Source: Saturnia japonica (lineage: Eukaryota; Arthropoda; Insecta; Lepidoptera; Saturniidae). Taken from it: 64,000 bases of DNA. The position numbers and the translations under genes are program-made. Numbering within the stretch: the stretch's first letter is position 1; every line of letters starts with the position of its first letter. Shown here one piece after another: positions 1-11,091 of the stretch. The stretch lies in assembly GCA_033032175.1 (NCBI GenBank), contig CM065328.1, forward strand, positions 5,456,690-5,520,689. The letters run 5' to 3'. The notes beneath the pieces are model-generated. The model had not been told where the DNA came from, ran no database searches, and saw only the letters and a list, made by a program, of their open reading frames with translations.

Positions 1-914
1 ATCAACACAGAGCTCAAAGTACTGATCGAATTGGGATGAAATTTGGCACACAGATATTTAAGACGTAGGACTCCATTAAGAACGTATTTTTTTTTATTCA
101 ACCCATAAAGTGGTTGTAACAGGTGTTCAGAATTTGTTTGGTTTGTTTGAATTATATTTTATCATATATATTTTATAATTTATGGTGAAGGTAATACATT
201 TAAAATCATGATACATCCGATCAAGTTCCTCCAAAAAAACTCTAAAATGAATTCAAAATAAGAGGAGAGTGTAAAACCAGTTACAATTGTTCGCTATTAC
301 AGTCGTCTGTGACTTGCCATTAAATTTCGTCTCCAGACAGACACCATCGTCCTTCGATTGTAAATACTTAAAAATTTATTATTTACCCAATTAAATTGTA
401 TTACATTAAATTTAACTATCACTTTCTAACAAAAAAACCCTGATTTACATAGCCTCTAGTTACGAATGTAATGTACGCGAGCCAGTGATCCGGTTTTGTT
501 TAAGATTGCCTAACTCTAAGTCCGTTTTTGCCTTGACCGGACTATCTTCGTGTTAATATACTAGAGGTCGATTCACACTTTGACGTAATGTTTATGATGG
601 ACAGATTTATTTATCTGTTTTCCTTGTTTCTCCTCTGAGATTCTAAATCATTCATCCAATTGTAGAGCGCAAACCCGAAAAGGTTCAGTATCAGTATAAT
701 TAGTTTACAATATGTGGTGCTTGAGTCGTTTCATTTAGAAGAAAATCGGAACGAAATCGAAATCGGCTATCGTTATTTTACAATCATATAATTTTTATTT
801 TGGCACGTTTAGTCGAGGGCAAAATTGAGAGCTACATTAAGCGTCATGGTGAAGATAGCCATCAATGATAATAATTTGAATTAATTTTAATGCCTTTTTA
901 TTGTATAAAAAAAA
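1..914. other. AT-rich sequence without recognisable gene
   Basis: No reading frame of gene quality, RNA gene or clear element end is visible. The first 120 bases (a phrase like 'gggatgaaatttggcacac' followed by a T run) resemble the edge of a dispersed Helitron-like or LINE 3' repeat, but no second copy was found in the window to fix its limits. Confidence 0.4.
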
Positions 915-1322
915 AGTAACGATATACAGTATGTATTAAAAACTCCGTCGGATCCGAGAAGGTGTTATTAGGTATCGAAATTATATTCTGTTTATGTTAT
1001 CTATCTCAGATTATAAGTAAGAAAATTAGCCCTAATAAAATGTAAAAAAAAAAATTTGTTAAATGAGGAAACTTACATGGCAATACAGGCGGCGCAGCGC
1101 AGGGTACCGCCATACGATCAAACGTACCACTGCACGGGCTGGCGACGGTGTTATCACGTTTTAAAAATTTGCTAAATTTTAGGGAAACTAAAACTAAATA
1201 TGTTAATTTTTAAATCACAATAACATTTTCATTTTCATAATAAATAAAATCTTGATATTTTTTTTTTTGTAATGTCATGTCGGATTCGACGGGGAGTTTA
1301 ATACATATTGTATAATGTAAAA
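915..1322. mobile_element. Foldback/MITE-like element with long inverted ends
   Basis: The stretch 923-957 (tatacagtatgtattaaa, then a CTCC..GTCGGATCCGA block) is repeated in inverted form at 1280-1314 with few mismatches and small indels. The interior is non-coding and holds a GC-richer block near 1085-1145. Inverted ends of about 35-45 bp around 320 bp of non-coding DNA are typical of a non-autonomous DNA transposon or foldback element. I cannot see a clear target duplication, so superfamily and exact ends are open. Confidence 0.5.
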
Positions 1323-2420
1323 AATCCCATCTAAGTACAGACAGAACTAAAAATTACATATATTATACTAATAATATTTCAAACATATTACTTTAGTCTA
1401 GATAATTAAGTTATAATTAAGTTAGGTAGTTAAGTAGATACATACGGCATTGACGCTCTTTACATGTAAACGTAAAAGGTTGGCAATTACCTTCAGTTCA
1501 CAACTTTATCCTTTTTGATAACAAAGTTTTCGCCTTACGCTGTGATCTCCTATCTCTTTTGTTTCCACATGCTGATATACTCTTTTTAAATTGCTTTTAG
1601 TGAAAGTATAACGCATTTATTTATAAAACGACTTTGCCATTACCCGAATAAGAAAATCTAAGGTAATCGTATTAGTAATTACTTCAAACGGTACTTCGTA
1701 TACTTTGTGGTCATTATGTTTATATTTTAAACTAGCTGACCCGCACAACTTCGTCTGCGTCATATAAGAGAGAGAGAGAGAGTTAGAGAGAGTGGGTCGT
1801 AGGCACTGTATTATAGATACTGCCCGCCTCCCACATTATTCTGCATAATAAAAAAATGCGCTCGCAGTACTCGATCATTATTATGCTGCCGAGTTATTTT
1901 AAAACTGTGATATCTCCTAAGACATTAAATTAAATCAAATTATGTAAACAGCAATTTTGTTTAAAATTAAATAAATGTGATAAATAACGAATTTATTTCG
2001 ATAAGGATTAATACCATGTACATAAAAACACCTTTGCCAATAATTCATTATTTTAGATCAAATTTTATTACCATAAAAAAGTATATATTGAGTAAACCTT
2101 AAAAGATAGCCATATGCTGTCGCAGACTTTTTTTAGAACTTTTAAGGAAAATAATTTCTTCAAACACGATTGGTGCGTAACTTTAACCATTCACGCAGCA
2201 CACGCAGTGGAAGCTCTCAAAAGGAATAAATTTCCCCCTTTTTGCAACATTTTTCATTGATGCTCCGCTCCTATTGGTCGTAGCGTGATGTTATATAACC
2301 TTATAGCCTTTCTCGATAAATAGGCTATCCAACACTAAAACATTTTTTCCTTTCTAATTAGTAGTTCCTGAGATTAACGTGTTCAACCAAACAAACAAAC
2401 TCTTCAGCTTTATAACATTA

Positions 2421-3608
2421 GGTTCTTACATATGAAATTAGCGTTTTGTCGTACTGACCACTTTGATCGGAAATATCCCCTCTTTGGTTAAGAATTCCAA
2501 ATTCAAATTTATAAATTAATTTAGCTGGTACATTTGAGTTTTGGAAACAGTCATTCATTTGTTTTTTCTTCATTATTTTTTCTTTGGCTTCGCTTATTAC
2601 CGCACAATGGAAAACATGAAATATCGGTATATTGACGAGTACGAGTTCTACCGTGACACCAGTGCTGCAGAAACAGCTCGAAGGATTAATGATGTGTACG
2701 GCGCTGGTGTCGCAAAAGAAAGCTTGGTACGTTTTTGGTTTCAACGTTTTCGTTCTGGAAATTTTGACCTTCAGAATCAACCACGTGGACGGCCGGAGAC
2801 CAAAGAGGAAAATGAATAATTAAAGGCTATTGTGGAAGCGGATCCATCACAAAGCACTTCAGAGATAGCTGCAGGCTTCGGGGTAAGTGATAAAACTGTA
2901 TTAATCCACTTGTAGCAAATCGGGAAAGTAAAAAAACATGAAGGATGGGTACTTCATGAATTGAGTGAATCGAACTTGCAAACACGCGTCGACTGCTGTT
3001 TTACTTTGCTCAACCGACACAATAATGAAGGGATTTTAAATCTATTCATTACTTGTGATGAAAAGTGGATACTGTACGATAATCGGAAGCGCTCGTCGCA
3101 ATGGCTGAACCCTGGAGACCCAGCCAAATCCTGCCCTAAACGAAAATTGACGCAGAAAAAGTTACTTGTGAGTGTTTGGTGAACTAGCGCCGGTGTCGTT
3201 CACTACAGCTTTCTAAAATCTGGCCAAACGATTACGGCAGATATCTATTATCAGCAACTGCAAACCATGAAAGAAGAACTAGCTGCTAAACAACCGAGAT
3301 TGGTCAATCGCTCTAGGCCACTGCTGCTTCACGACAACGTAAGACCACACACTGCACAACAAACAACCACTAAGTTAGATGAGCTACAGTTGGAATGTCT
3401 GCGACATCCACCGTACTCACCGATCTTGCTCCAACATATTACATTTTTTTCCGGAATTTGGACAACTTCTTACAAGGAAAAAAAATTCAACTCCGATGCG
3501 GCAGTCCAACCCGCCTTCAAAGAGTTTATTGATTCTCGCCCTCATAGTTTATTTAGTAAAGGGATCAATTAACTACCGTACAAAACGCCACTTTCATATT
3601 TAAGGCCC
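2421..3608 (+). mobile_element. Mariner element with TIRs and TA target duplication
   Basis: The left end 2421-2454 (ggttcttacatatgaaatta, then GCGTTTTGTCGTAC) matches the reverse complement of 3575-3608 over about 34 bp with few mismatches. Both sides are flanked by TA (2419-2420 and 3609-3610). The 1188-bp length is usual for mariner. It lies inside the Helitron-like repeat at 1732-3623, whose sequence resumes directly after it. The transposase inside is broken, so this copy can move only with help from another source. Confidence 0.9.
2607..3575 (+). pseudogene. Mariner transposase (D34D family), decayed
   Basis: Mariner transposase binds the TIRs and cuts and pastes the element at TA sites. 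Starting at the ATG at 2607, one frame shows the N-terminal helix-turn-helix region (TSAAETARRINDVYG, then FWFQRFRSGNFDL), the first catalytic Asp in CDEKWILYDN and the second in LLLHDNVRPHTAQ. That frame is broken by stops at 2817-2819, 2913-2915 and 3180-3182. A one-base loss near 3420 moves the conserved block DLAPTYYIFF into another frame, and an extra A in the run near 3485 moves it back. The third catalytic residue, 34 positions after the second Asp, is Tyr (TAT, 3437-3439) where the family has Asp. It resembles cecropia/mori-type moth mariners. Certainly non-functional. Confidence 0.9.
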
Positions 3609-3623
3609 TAATATTAGTATAGA

Positions 3624-4295
3624 TAGATATTTAAGGAGCATCTCATAATATTTCTATATATCATAAAGTTTTTTAATTTGAAAAAATAGTGATATAAGTA
3701 CAATAAAATTTAAAGGTTACGTTCTCTTTTTCATCCGGAATTGCCCTGTGTGATCTAACATTTAGTTAGTTTAAATGTACAGGCTAGTTAGGTTAAATAT
3801 ACAGGCGTAGTATTCGTTTGAATTATATGGTCCATACCATATATGTTTATGTGTGTGTGAGTGAGACAGTGTGACTGAGGGTGTAGTTAGCTCGTTATAT
3901 ATGAACGAACCTTATAATCCTGCTTGCACGTTGGCGCTACGTGCAACGTTCTTAACCGGGTCTAGCAGGTTAAATCGAAAATCTAGACACTCGTACGGAC
4001 ATACTTTAATTCAGCATATTAAGGTAACTCACCAGTCACGACAAATTCACATATCGCGTGGGAAACGAATTGAATGTTTTTTTTTTTCTATTCAAGACTA
4101 TATACCTATTATTTTTAATTTACATATGTAAAATTTAGAGTTTTTTTATTATTATGAATAAATAAATAAATAAATGATATCGATAAGCAGACATACCGCT
4201 AACAACGAAAATTTATAATTAATTACTACTATACAAAAAGGCAAATATTAAACACTTGTGTGTGTGCTTAAAAGTCACTGTACTTTTTTAATTCT
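3624..4295. other. No recognisable gene; simple repeats
   Basis: Mostly AT-rich, with a short GT-rich run near 3848-3875 and a (TAAA)n run near 4155-4174. The 87-codon open frame at 3871-4131 matches nothing I know and has no coding character. Confidence 0.4.
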
Positions 4296-4765
4296 TTACT
4301 GGCTCTACCCGCACCTTCGCTCACGTAGACTACAGAATACCGTCGCCCCGTCGATCGGGTACACGCGCGAATCTTGCTACTCCCGCTACCAGCTATTTTA
4401 AAGACAAAAATGCTTATTGTGGGTGTTTCTTAAATAGATACACATATACTCTCGCGGACTTTTTAAAAGGTCTTTTTAATACCTACAATTATGTTGTACA
4501 TTAATTTGATATATCTCTTATGGTTTACTCAGCGTAAGCCATTTAAGCATCAGCATTTATTCACCATGGTCAGTGTTTAATTTATTTTTCTGAAATTAAA
4601 GTAGCCTAAGTTAATCCTTATAACATCAGCTATCTGTAAGTGAAAGTCCCGTCAAAATTGGTCCAACCGTTTCTGACAGAATAGGTTTTTTGTTATAGAT
4701 ATCGTATATACTTTTATATGCATTTAGTAAAAATCTGTTATTTTATTAATTGTATAGATAGTTTT
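4296..4765 (+). repeat. Dispersed Helitron-like repeat, family B
   Basis: The block containing 'gtgaaagtcccgtcaaaat' (4640-4658), 'ccaaccgtttc' and 'tatgcatttagtaaaa' is found reverse-complemented at 11092-11530, and its end part recurs at 29215-29305 and 51655-51735. The wording ('...ggtccaaccgttt...') is typical of Lepidopteran Helitron-like non-autonomous repeats. Ends are approximate. Confidence 0.55.
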
Positions 4766-4769
4766 AGGG

Positions 4770-5395
4770 TTATGGTCACAATTACATCTGATGTAGCCCA
4801 AGATGGTGATACCCTAAGCCTATTAAAAACCTGCCTCTCAAGTACAGGTATCAACACACCTATAAGTGATGCTTGGATACAGATTTGCAAGGGTTGCATT
4901 AGAATTGTCTTAAAGCAGGGCATCTCAAACTATGGGTCGCGACCCCGAAAGGGGTCGCGTAGCAAGATTCTGCGGTCACGAGAGATTTTAATGTCAAATA
5001 TTTATATATACCATTTTATAACATCACTAGAGTTTTATAATTCTTTGTGCAATTTTTAATTTTAGATTTTTGTATGTTTCAAAACGAATTCTAAAACTAT
5101 ATATTTTCATATGTATATGTATATTGTTACCTAATAAATAAATCATCAAAAAATATTAATTTATTTTTCTTTTATATTTGTATGGGGTCGTCAAGAAACT
5201 CGCAATCATAAATGGGGTCGTGAATGACAAAAGTTTAAGAAGCCCTGTATTAGAGTATTGACTCTACCACCATGCTTTGGTTTCATCACGATGTTTTCCT
5301 TCACCGAAAACTCAGGCTCATTGCAGGGATTCGAACTTACGTCGAACGACGCAGTGTCCGTACACGTTACTACTGAGCCATCATTGCTTCACCTA
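4770..5395 (-). repeat. tRNA-like SINE or related retroelement, interrupted by a MITE
   Basis: Read on the minus strand from 5395, the sequence has 'gatggctcagtagt' followed by 'gttcgaatccc', which fit degenerate A- and B-box RNA polymerase III promoter motifs. A diverged copy lies at 29308-29430 (+). The repeat seems to continue on the far side of the hAT-type MITE (4770-4915), but I have no second copy of that part, so the left limit is inferred. Confidence 0.5.
4916..5247. mobile_element. hAT-type MITE
   Basis: It begins CAGGGCATCTCAAAC and ends with the inverted form of CAGGGCTTCTTAAAC, with matching GGGTCGCGACC / GGTCGT motifs inside each end. The interior is non-coding. The 8 bases before it (TCTTAAAG) and after it (TATTAGAG) agree at 6 of 8 positions, as expected for an aged 8-bp hAT target duplication. 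332 bp. Confidence 0.75.
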
Positions 5396-5504
5396 AAAGA
5401 ACTAAGTTGAAGTTGTTTCTTACCACATTTATATACCACCGCATATATAGGTACCTAGATTTACCACCGATTATTTAAATATTTTTTAAACATTGTCTTT
5501 AATA

Positions 5505-5575
5505 CACCTAAAGTGGCAAATAAGTGTTCGACCCACCTGATGGTAAGCGGTTACCGTTATTTCGATTCACCTGCT
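5505..5575. repeat. Fragment of dispersed repeat F ('gatggtaagcgg')
   Basis: The phrase 'acctgatggtaagcggttac' recurs in related form at 20600-20640 (reverse) and 52600-52630. These belong to a Lepidopteran-style dispersed repeat; only a short piece remains here. Confidence 0.5.
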
Positions 5576-5704
5576 AATCTAAACAAAAGTCGTATTGAAA
5601 GTAGTAGCAACATCAAAATTCCGATTAAAATTGAAAATCTTCTATTTGACATTATAGACAAAAATATTTCAACCAAACCATAGAAATAGCAACTGCAAAC
5701 CTAA

Positions 5705-6350
5705 AATTCAATACAAAATTTCAATACATTATTATTATTATATTATTATATTTGGTAAGACACACTAGCAGCTAATTAGCTGATGCGTGCGTATCAAATA
5801 GCTTGGAGATATCTTCCTTGTCCAATCTGCTCTTAAAGGAGGTTATGGTAGGAGCCATCACAACTTTTTCTGGAAGTTTGTTCCATGCTGTGACCACTCT
5901 GTTAGGCAAGAACTGCTTCATTGGGTTTCTTTTTGCTGGGAATTCCCAAAGTTTCAAGGGATGACCTCGTAGGTGTTTATTTTCATTTGACTTAAACATA
6001 TCTTTAAGGCTGGGCACATCGTAATAATTAGTGAGGATTTTATAAGTTTCGATTAACCTGCCCCTTTGTCTACGGTGTTCTAGTGTGGTAAGGCCAAGGT
6101 TTATGAGGCGCTGTTCATAGGGTAAGTTACGCATTGCATATACCATCTTAGTAGCCCTTCTCTGTACATTTTCAATGAGCTTAATGTCTTTTTTGAAGTA
6201 GGGATCCCAGATAATATAAGCATGTTCAAGAAGTGGTCTAATATAGGTCTTGTATAACTTTATAAAAGTTTTAGCTGTTAGGAATTTAAATGCCTTGCGA
6301 ATGATATAAAGGATCGAATTAGTTTTCTTCACAACCCCAAGCACATGAGT
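5705..6350 (-). mobile_element. 5'-truncated non-LTR retrotransposon (LINE)
   Basis: It contains the C-terminal reverse transcriptase region at 5772-6344 and ends, on the minus strand, in an ATT-type microsatellite tail (5728-5752), as many CR1-like LINEs do. The 5' end is lost near 6350. Target duplications could not be seen. Confidence 0.7.
5772..6344 (-). pseudogene. LINE reverse transcriptase, C-terminal fragment
   Basis: This 190-residue open frame is the thumb and C-terminal part of a non-LTR retrotransposon ORF2, downstream of the catalytic palm. The run TFIKLYKTYIRPLLEHA with WDPYFKKDI and VQRRATKMVY is the hallmark of this region, followed by a block like RGHPLKLW and a tail like NRVVTAWNKLPEKVV. 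It lacks the endonuclease and the YADD motif, so it can have no enzyme activity. The pattern fits the CR1/L2-like group; the clade is my inference. The frame is intact, suggesting the truncated copy is not very old. Confidence 0.75.
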
Positions 6351-7700
6351 TCCCCATTTAAGATCTTTGGATACTGTAACATATAGTTAAGCTATAAATA
6401 AGAACGCCAATTTGATAGTGACCAGTCACTTGTTAGTGATTGGAAGTAACAAAATAGTATAATAAAACAAAAACCTAAATTAAATAAAACAGATAAGATA
6501 TACCAGTAATACATACAAATTTTATATACCTACCCAAAATTATCACACCATCATAACTAACAAAATTCTACTACACCCTTACATAACATCACACACACAC
6601 AAATATTTACGCACAACGACACATCCACACAAAAAACACAACAAGTCGCCACTCATTCAACACGTCCACAAGGGCCCTCTCAAATTATTCAGGGGTAAAT
6701 TCGCCGCTCTCCCGAAATCAAAGACAGACAGAGTCTGGCTGTCTCAAATAGAAAGAAATCTCCAAAGAGAGGAAAGGCAGGGTGCCTTTCTACAAAAATA
6801 GAGATAGGTAAGTTGATAGGACTTCCTTAACAGCTGATGGGGACTAGTCAGGAACCATAATGTGTGAGATGGACCTGAGAAGGCCAACAAAACGCAACAA
6901 GGATTTCAATATCGACGATTAAAATTAATAAATATTAACCTTAAAATATCTATGTGAATAAATCTTTAGTTCTGCTTGGATATTATGTATTTTTTTCTAA
7001 ATCTCTTAGTAGACATTCTGAACAAAAAAAAAAATGCAACTAATTTTTTTTTACTGTATTTTAATAATTTACTATAAAACTGTATAAAAACTTTAGCGAA
7101 TATTTGGAATTATATCAAAGTTAATAAACTTTTTATTACGGAAATATAAAAAAGTTCATAAAATAATTCGAAAAACAATTTTTAAACGAAATAATTTTCG
7201 TTTCCGTTAATACTAAATAATAAAAATATCAATAAAATGCAAAATTTTACATAGAATAAAAAATGTACAGTAAACGTTTAATAAATTTTTGGGCTTCCGG
7301 AAAAACATTTAAAAATAAATATGCGATGAATTTCAATTAACAAGTTTTTCGTAGTAAAAACAGCATACAACTCTAATAATTAGTTCAAATTAAGCGGACA
7401 ACGTATACAAAAATAATTATAAAATTTAGTTGTGAATTATATATTTGTCTTTTCTCACACGGATTATTTTATTTAATATTTATAATTTTCTACCTCGAGG
7501 ACTTTAAAATAAATTAAAATAATTATAATACTATATAATGATGTATAGGTAACATTTCCATAATTTATTATTATCATATTTTGTAAGTTTACGAAAAATT
7601 ATTCTAAAATTAAATACTCACTATTGAAAATAAAGCTTAAAATCCTTTAGAATAAGGCAATCACTAAACTATCATTCTAAATAGAAGCACATCAGTCGAT
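6351..7700. other. AT-rich DNA without gene
   Basis: There are CA-rich stretches near 6540-6640 and a modestly GC-richer block at 6660-6900 with no coding frame. The rest is strongly AT-rich, without element ends or repeated motifs that I can identify. Confidence 0.4.
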
Positions 7701-7729
7701 ACCGTCAATCAATAACGAAGCGTATTTAA

Positions 7730-7945
7730 ACTTCGAACGGCGGCGTTCGAATTTTAAACGCGTTCACCCGCGAACGTTGCATGTGGTTGGCAGACGTTAA
7801 ATGGCCATAGCGCGGTATGCATCACCTGTACACTTGACGGAGGCATCTCGGACCATTGAACGTACACAAGTATATTGTACAATGTACATACACATAGCGG
7901 CCTTGCCAATGTGAGAGGTAAAGATTTTGGCGCCGGCAACTACTT
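7730..7945. other. Small GC-richer island with palindrome
   Basis: In a long AT-rich desert this block has higher GC and CpG content and contains the palindrome TTCGAAC(ggcg..)GTTCGAA near 7731-7750, followed by ACGCGTTCACCCGCGAACG. It might be a promoter or element end, but no reading frame or splice signal supports a gene. Confidence 0.25.
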
Positions 7946-8749
7946 AGTTGTGACATTGCTGATATCTTTTAAATCAACGTAGTCTTCGAACATACGTTTT
8001 GAAGAACTCGTTTCAGAAAACGATATAATTAAAGAATTTTAATCATACCCATAAAATAATTACATACTTTTTATTTATATTCTTCAGGTTACGAAACTTC
8101 TATAAATTAATATGTTTAACCTATGTAGTTCTATATTATTCCTGCAGTTCCCATATCAATTTCTTTTTTGTGACTGTTTTGTGGTGTGTCACTGTTGTTT
8201 GCAACAAAATTCTACAACGTGTATTTGTCACACTTGATATTGGCGAAATTGTCTACATAGGAAGATGGCCTAAATAAAAAATTCCTATAAATGAAAAATC
8301 CGAAATTAGCGGTACTCGAACCATGGACCACTTTTAGTATACATACAACAGTGCGTACAAATCTTGTCATAATACAAAAGTAGCCAATCCCACGACTGTC
8401 ATAGTTTTGTAAACCCTATTTATATATTATGTATGTGTTTCTTTACTTTTAGTGTCGGCTCGGGTTGGACCCTTTTTCAGTTTATTTCCCATCCCGCGAT
8501 TTACGTAGATACACACACTCCTTTACAAAAAAAAAAACAGGCACCTAAGGAAATTTACGTTGTAATGTCGATTTCAGTAAATTAGATTAAATTTAATTGT
8601 ATAACGTAGTCTGTATACTTCTAATCGTGTAAATTAATATGCGTAAAGTGAATTTTGGCAATTTTTTCATAAATTTTCGATGAATTTCATAAAACCTTTG
8701 TACACGTCCAAACAATAAGTGGTCAGGAATAAAGACATGAAGAATTTAT
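7946..8749. other. No recognisable feature
   Basis: AT-rich sequence with a short A run near 8527. No coding frame, tRNA-like promoter or repeat shared with the rest of the window was seen. Confidence 0.35.
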
Positions 8750-8769
8750 TTTTTGTTTTTTTAATTAAA

Positions 8770-9510
8770 TAAAGTTACAAATGTAGAATCCTAATACGGT
8801 AACGAGTGCGACCCCTTCTTGCCAAAATCAAGGCTTGAATCCTTCTGGGCATGCTTTCCACGATATTTTTTTATAAAGTTTTGTGGAATAGGTTCCCACT
8901 CTTCTGCAATGGTTTCTTTTTAGGTGCCTTATGTTTCGTGGAGCAGGTTACACTGATCTTACCAGTCTCTTTAGAACATCCCAGAAATGGTCAATTGGAT
9001 TGAGGTCAGGACTTCGAGGTGACAAATCTAAACGACGGATTCCGACTTCTTGCATGTACGCTTCTACGCTGTGCATGTGGAATTGGGACTTCCGTTATGT
9101 ACTGGTGTGCATTTAATGTTCCATTTTGTATTAAAACTAACTCCGTACGCTCCGTCGAATTAATTGCTGGCCAAAACATAACGGAGCCTCCCCCATATGG
9201 AGTGATTACTTCGAAACACACTTCCGCATAGCGTTCTCGTGATCTTTGCAGTACTCGCCGGCGTCGGTCCTCTCCACAGAACGAGCTTCTGACTTCATCA
9301 GAAAACAATACTTTGTTTCATTCCTCCAGAGTCCATGAAGCACAGTTTCGAGTAAACTGAAGTTGAGCAAAACGGTGCTCACGAAGTAATTTAGGGCCCC
9401 GAACCAGGCGGTAATTGCTGATATTGGCAGCCAAAAGCCTCCTTCTGACCGTTCACAAGCTAACTTCTACTCCTCTTACTTCTTCAAGGCTCTTCTTTAG
9501 GTCCAAACTA
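8770..9510 (-). pseudogene. Tc1-like transposase, decayed
   Basis: Tc1-type transposases cut and paste elements at TA sites with a D..D34E triad. Reading from about 9510 down there is LLAANISNYRLVRGPKLL (DNA-binding/linker), SWTLEE, then VLFSDEVRSSFCG with the first catalytic Asp and YGGGSVMFWPAI. After YITEV an internal deletion removes the block with the second catalytic Asp. The text resumes in another frame as EAYMQEVGIRRLDLSPRSP and DLNPIDHFWD. The final triad residue is Asp here, where Tc1 members have Glu. There are stops and frameshifts. TIRs could not be recognised, so the limits are those of the coding remains. Confidence 0.8.
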
Positions 9511-9545
9511 GACGCCTTACGATTCCGCAACGCCTAACTTACCAA

Positions 9546-10315
9546 AAAGCGGTCATCTCGTAAATTTTAGTAATCAGCAAAAAACAGTTTCAGCAATTCG
9601 TGCCTATATTAAAGCAATTTTACAATAATCATTATTTTTCTTTTGTTAATTTAAAAATTTTAAATTTGTATCGTAAAGAATCATGTCATGATGCTTCAAA
9701 TAACATGCCAATACATCGTCAAATTAATAAAACCTCTTTCTTGTAATATTCATTGAAGTAGAAAAAAAATATAAAGTATTGCTTTTTTTGCAAAAGGGTA
9801 TATTTTCATTGATACAACTTATCCATAGAATTAAAAAAAAACTAGCGAAATCTGATCGATTATTATCACGAACTAGTAATATATTATCATATTTAAAAAC
9901 GCGTATTATTTTATTCTAAATGTACTTTTTTTTGATGGAAAAAGATTTTAATTAACAGCACGTGTGTCTATTTTGAATGTCAAAAACAACTGCTCAAACT
10001 TCAAGGGCAGTGTATGTATGATCAGTTCATTAATATATATTCATTTTCACTCCGCCACGAGCTTCATTTTTTACATGATTATTATAATTTAGTATGAAAA
10101 ATAACTTCACCAAGAATTTTACTACCCATTTGCACAAATTATCATGATTATGAATAAGTAGAGATATTTTTCTTTAATAAAAGTAATTAGTTTAAGATAA
10201 GTTTTTAATTGTATGTTGTTGAATCATAAGTCTTTGTACTATGTATAAAAATGGCGTCTCTCTAAAACTCCATTAAAAAGAGATTTAATCTTACTTATTA
10301 TATATCGATAATATA
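9546..10315. other. No recognisable feature
   Basis: AT-rich DNA without coding frames. No copy of a repeat found elsewhere in the window is evident. Confidence 0.35.
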
Positions 10316-11030
10316 GTGACTAGAGCCTCTAAAGCACTTGGATTCGTCCTTCGTTTGACTTCAGAATTTAAGTGCATTAAAACACTGAAGATATTGTATT
10401 GTGCTTTTGTTCGTAGTAACTTAGAATACGCTTCTCAAGTGTGGAACCGTAACTTTAACGTATCTATATATCTCGTATTGAACGCATTCAGAAACGTTTC
10501 CTTCGATATCTACAATTTAGAACCTATTTTTATTTACCTAATTATATAGAGCGATGTAAAGATTTCCATTTTCTGCTATTAAGTGAACGACTTAAAATAG
10601 CTGATATATCTTATCTAAGTATCATAGCCAATGGAATTGTAGACTGTCCGGAACTCCTTTCGAAAATTCAGCAATGTGTACCTACAAATATAAAATTAAG
10701 AAAATCCAAAATGTTTTATGTACCATTTATAAGGACAACATATAGATAACATTCATTTTTAATCAGGGCGTGCAAACAATTTAGTTCTTTAGACGATATT
10801 GTTGATCTATTTGCTACGAGTCAGTGACTTTTTCACTAAGTTTTAAGTAATTTTAATTTTTGTGTTTCTCTTCGTTCTTTTTCGTTTATACTTATCTTTT
10901 CTATTTGTGAAAACTTATAATTGGTCTTCTCTAGTGATTAATTTTACTACTATTTTTATTAGCTGGAAGTTTTCCTAACAATGCAAAATAAATAATGTAA
11001 AACTTAATAAGCCAAACCAAACCAAACCGC
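10316..11030 (+). pseudogene. LINE 3' fragment: reverse transcriptase C-terminus and tail
   Basis: The frame begins inside ORF2 with RASKALGFVLRLTSEF, CAFVRSNLEYASQVW, the region between the reverse transcriptase palm and the C-terminus in non-LTR elements. A frameshift near 10490 moves the coding to a second frame (FLRYLQFRTYFYLPNYIERC, SERLKIADISYLS, KMFYVPFIRTTYR). It ends in a 3' tail with (AAACC)n at 11012-11028. The last part matches the fragment at 29690-30082 (RTTYRQ..F), so both come from one family. The 5' end and catalytic motif are missing. The family resembles Jockey-superfamily elements, but the clade is uncertain. Confidence 0.7.
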
Positions 11031-11091
11031 GTATACCAAAAGAGTTATATGCATTACTCTGCTACCCACGTGAAATGGGGGCGAATTGCTA

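Larger units (their letters stand above)
1732..3623 (-). mobile_element. Lep1-type Helitron-like element, split by a mariner
   Basis: On the minus strand the element begins TCTATACTAATATT (at 3623) and ends CAGCTAG (at 1732), with A and T flanks, the insertion rule of Helitrons. It carries a GA microsatellite at 1768-1798. A colinear second copy lies at 13935-14624 on the plus strand and a truncated one at 33590-34075. Without the 1190 bases of mariner plus its duplicated TA, this copy is about 702 bp, against 690 bp for the second copy, so it is non-autonomous and nearly full length. Lepidopteran Lep1/Helitron-like repeats with these ends are established; assigning this copy to them is from the ends and structure. 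Confidence 0.75.

Noticed and set aside
3871..4131. Open frame of 86 codons
   Set aside because: Composition is not coding-like, no splice context, and no second copy or known domain.
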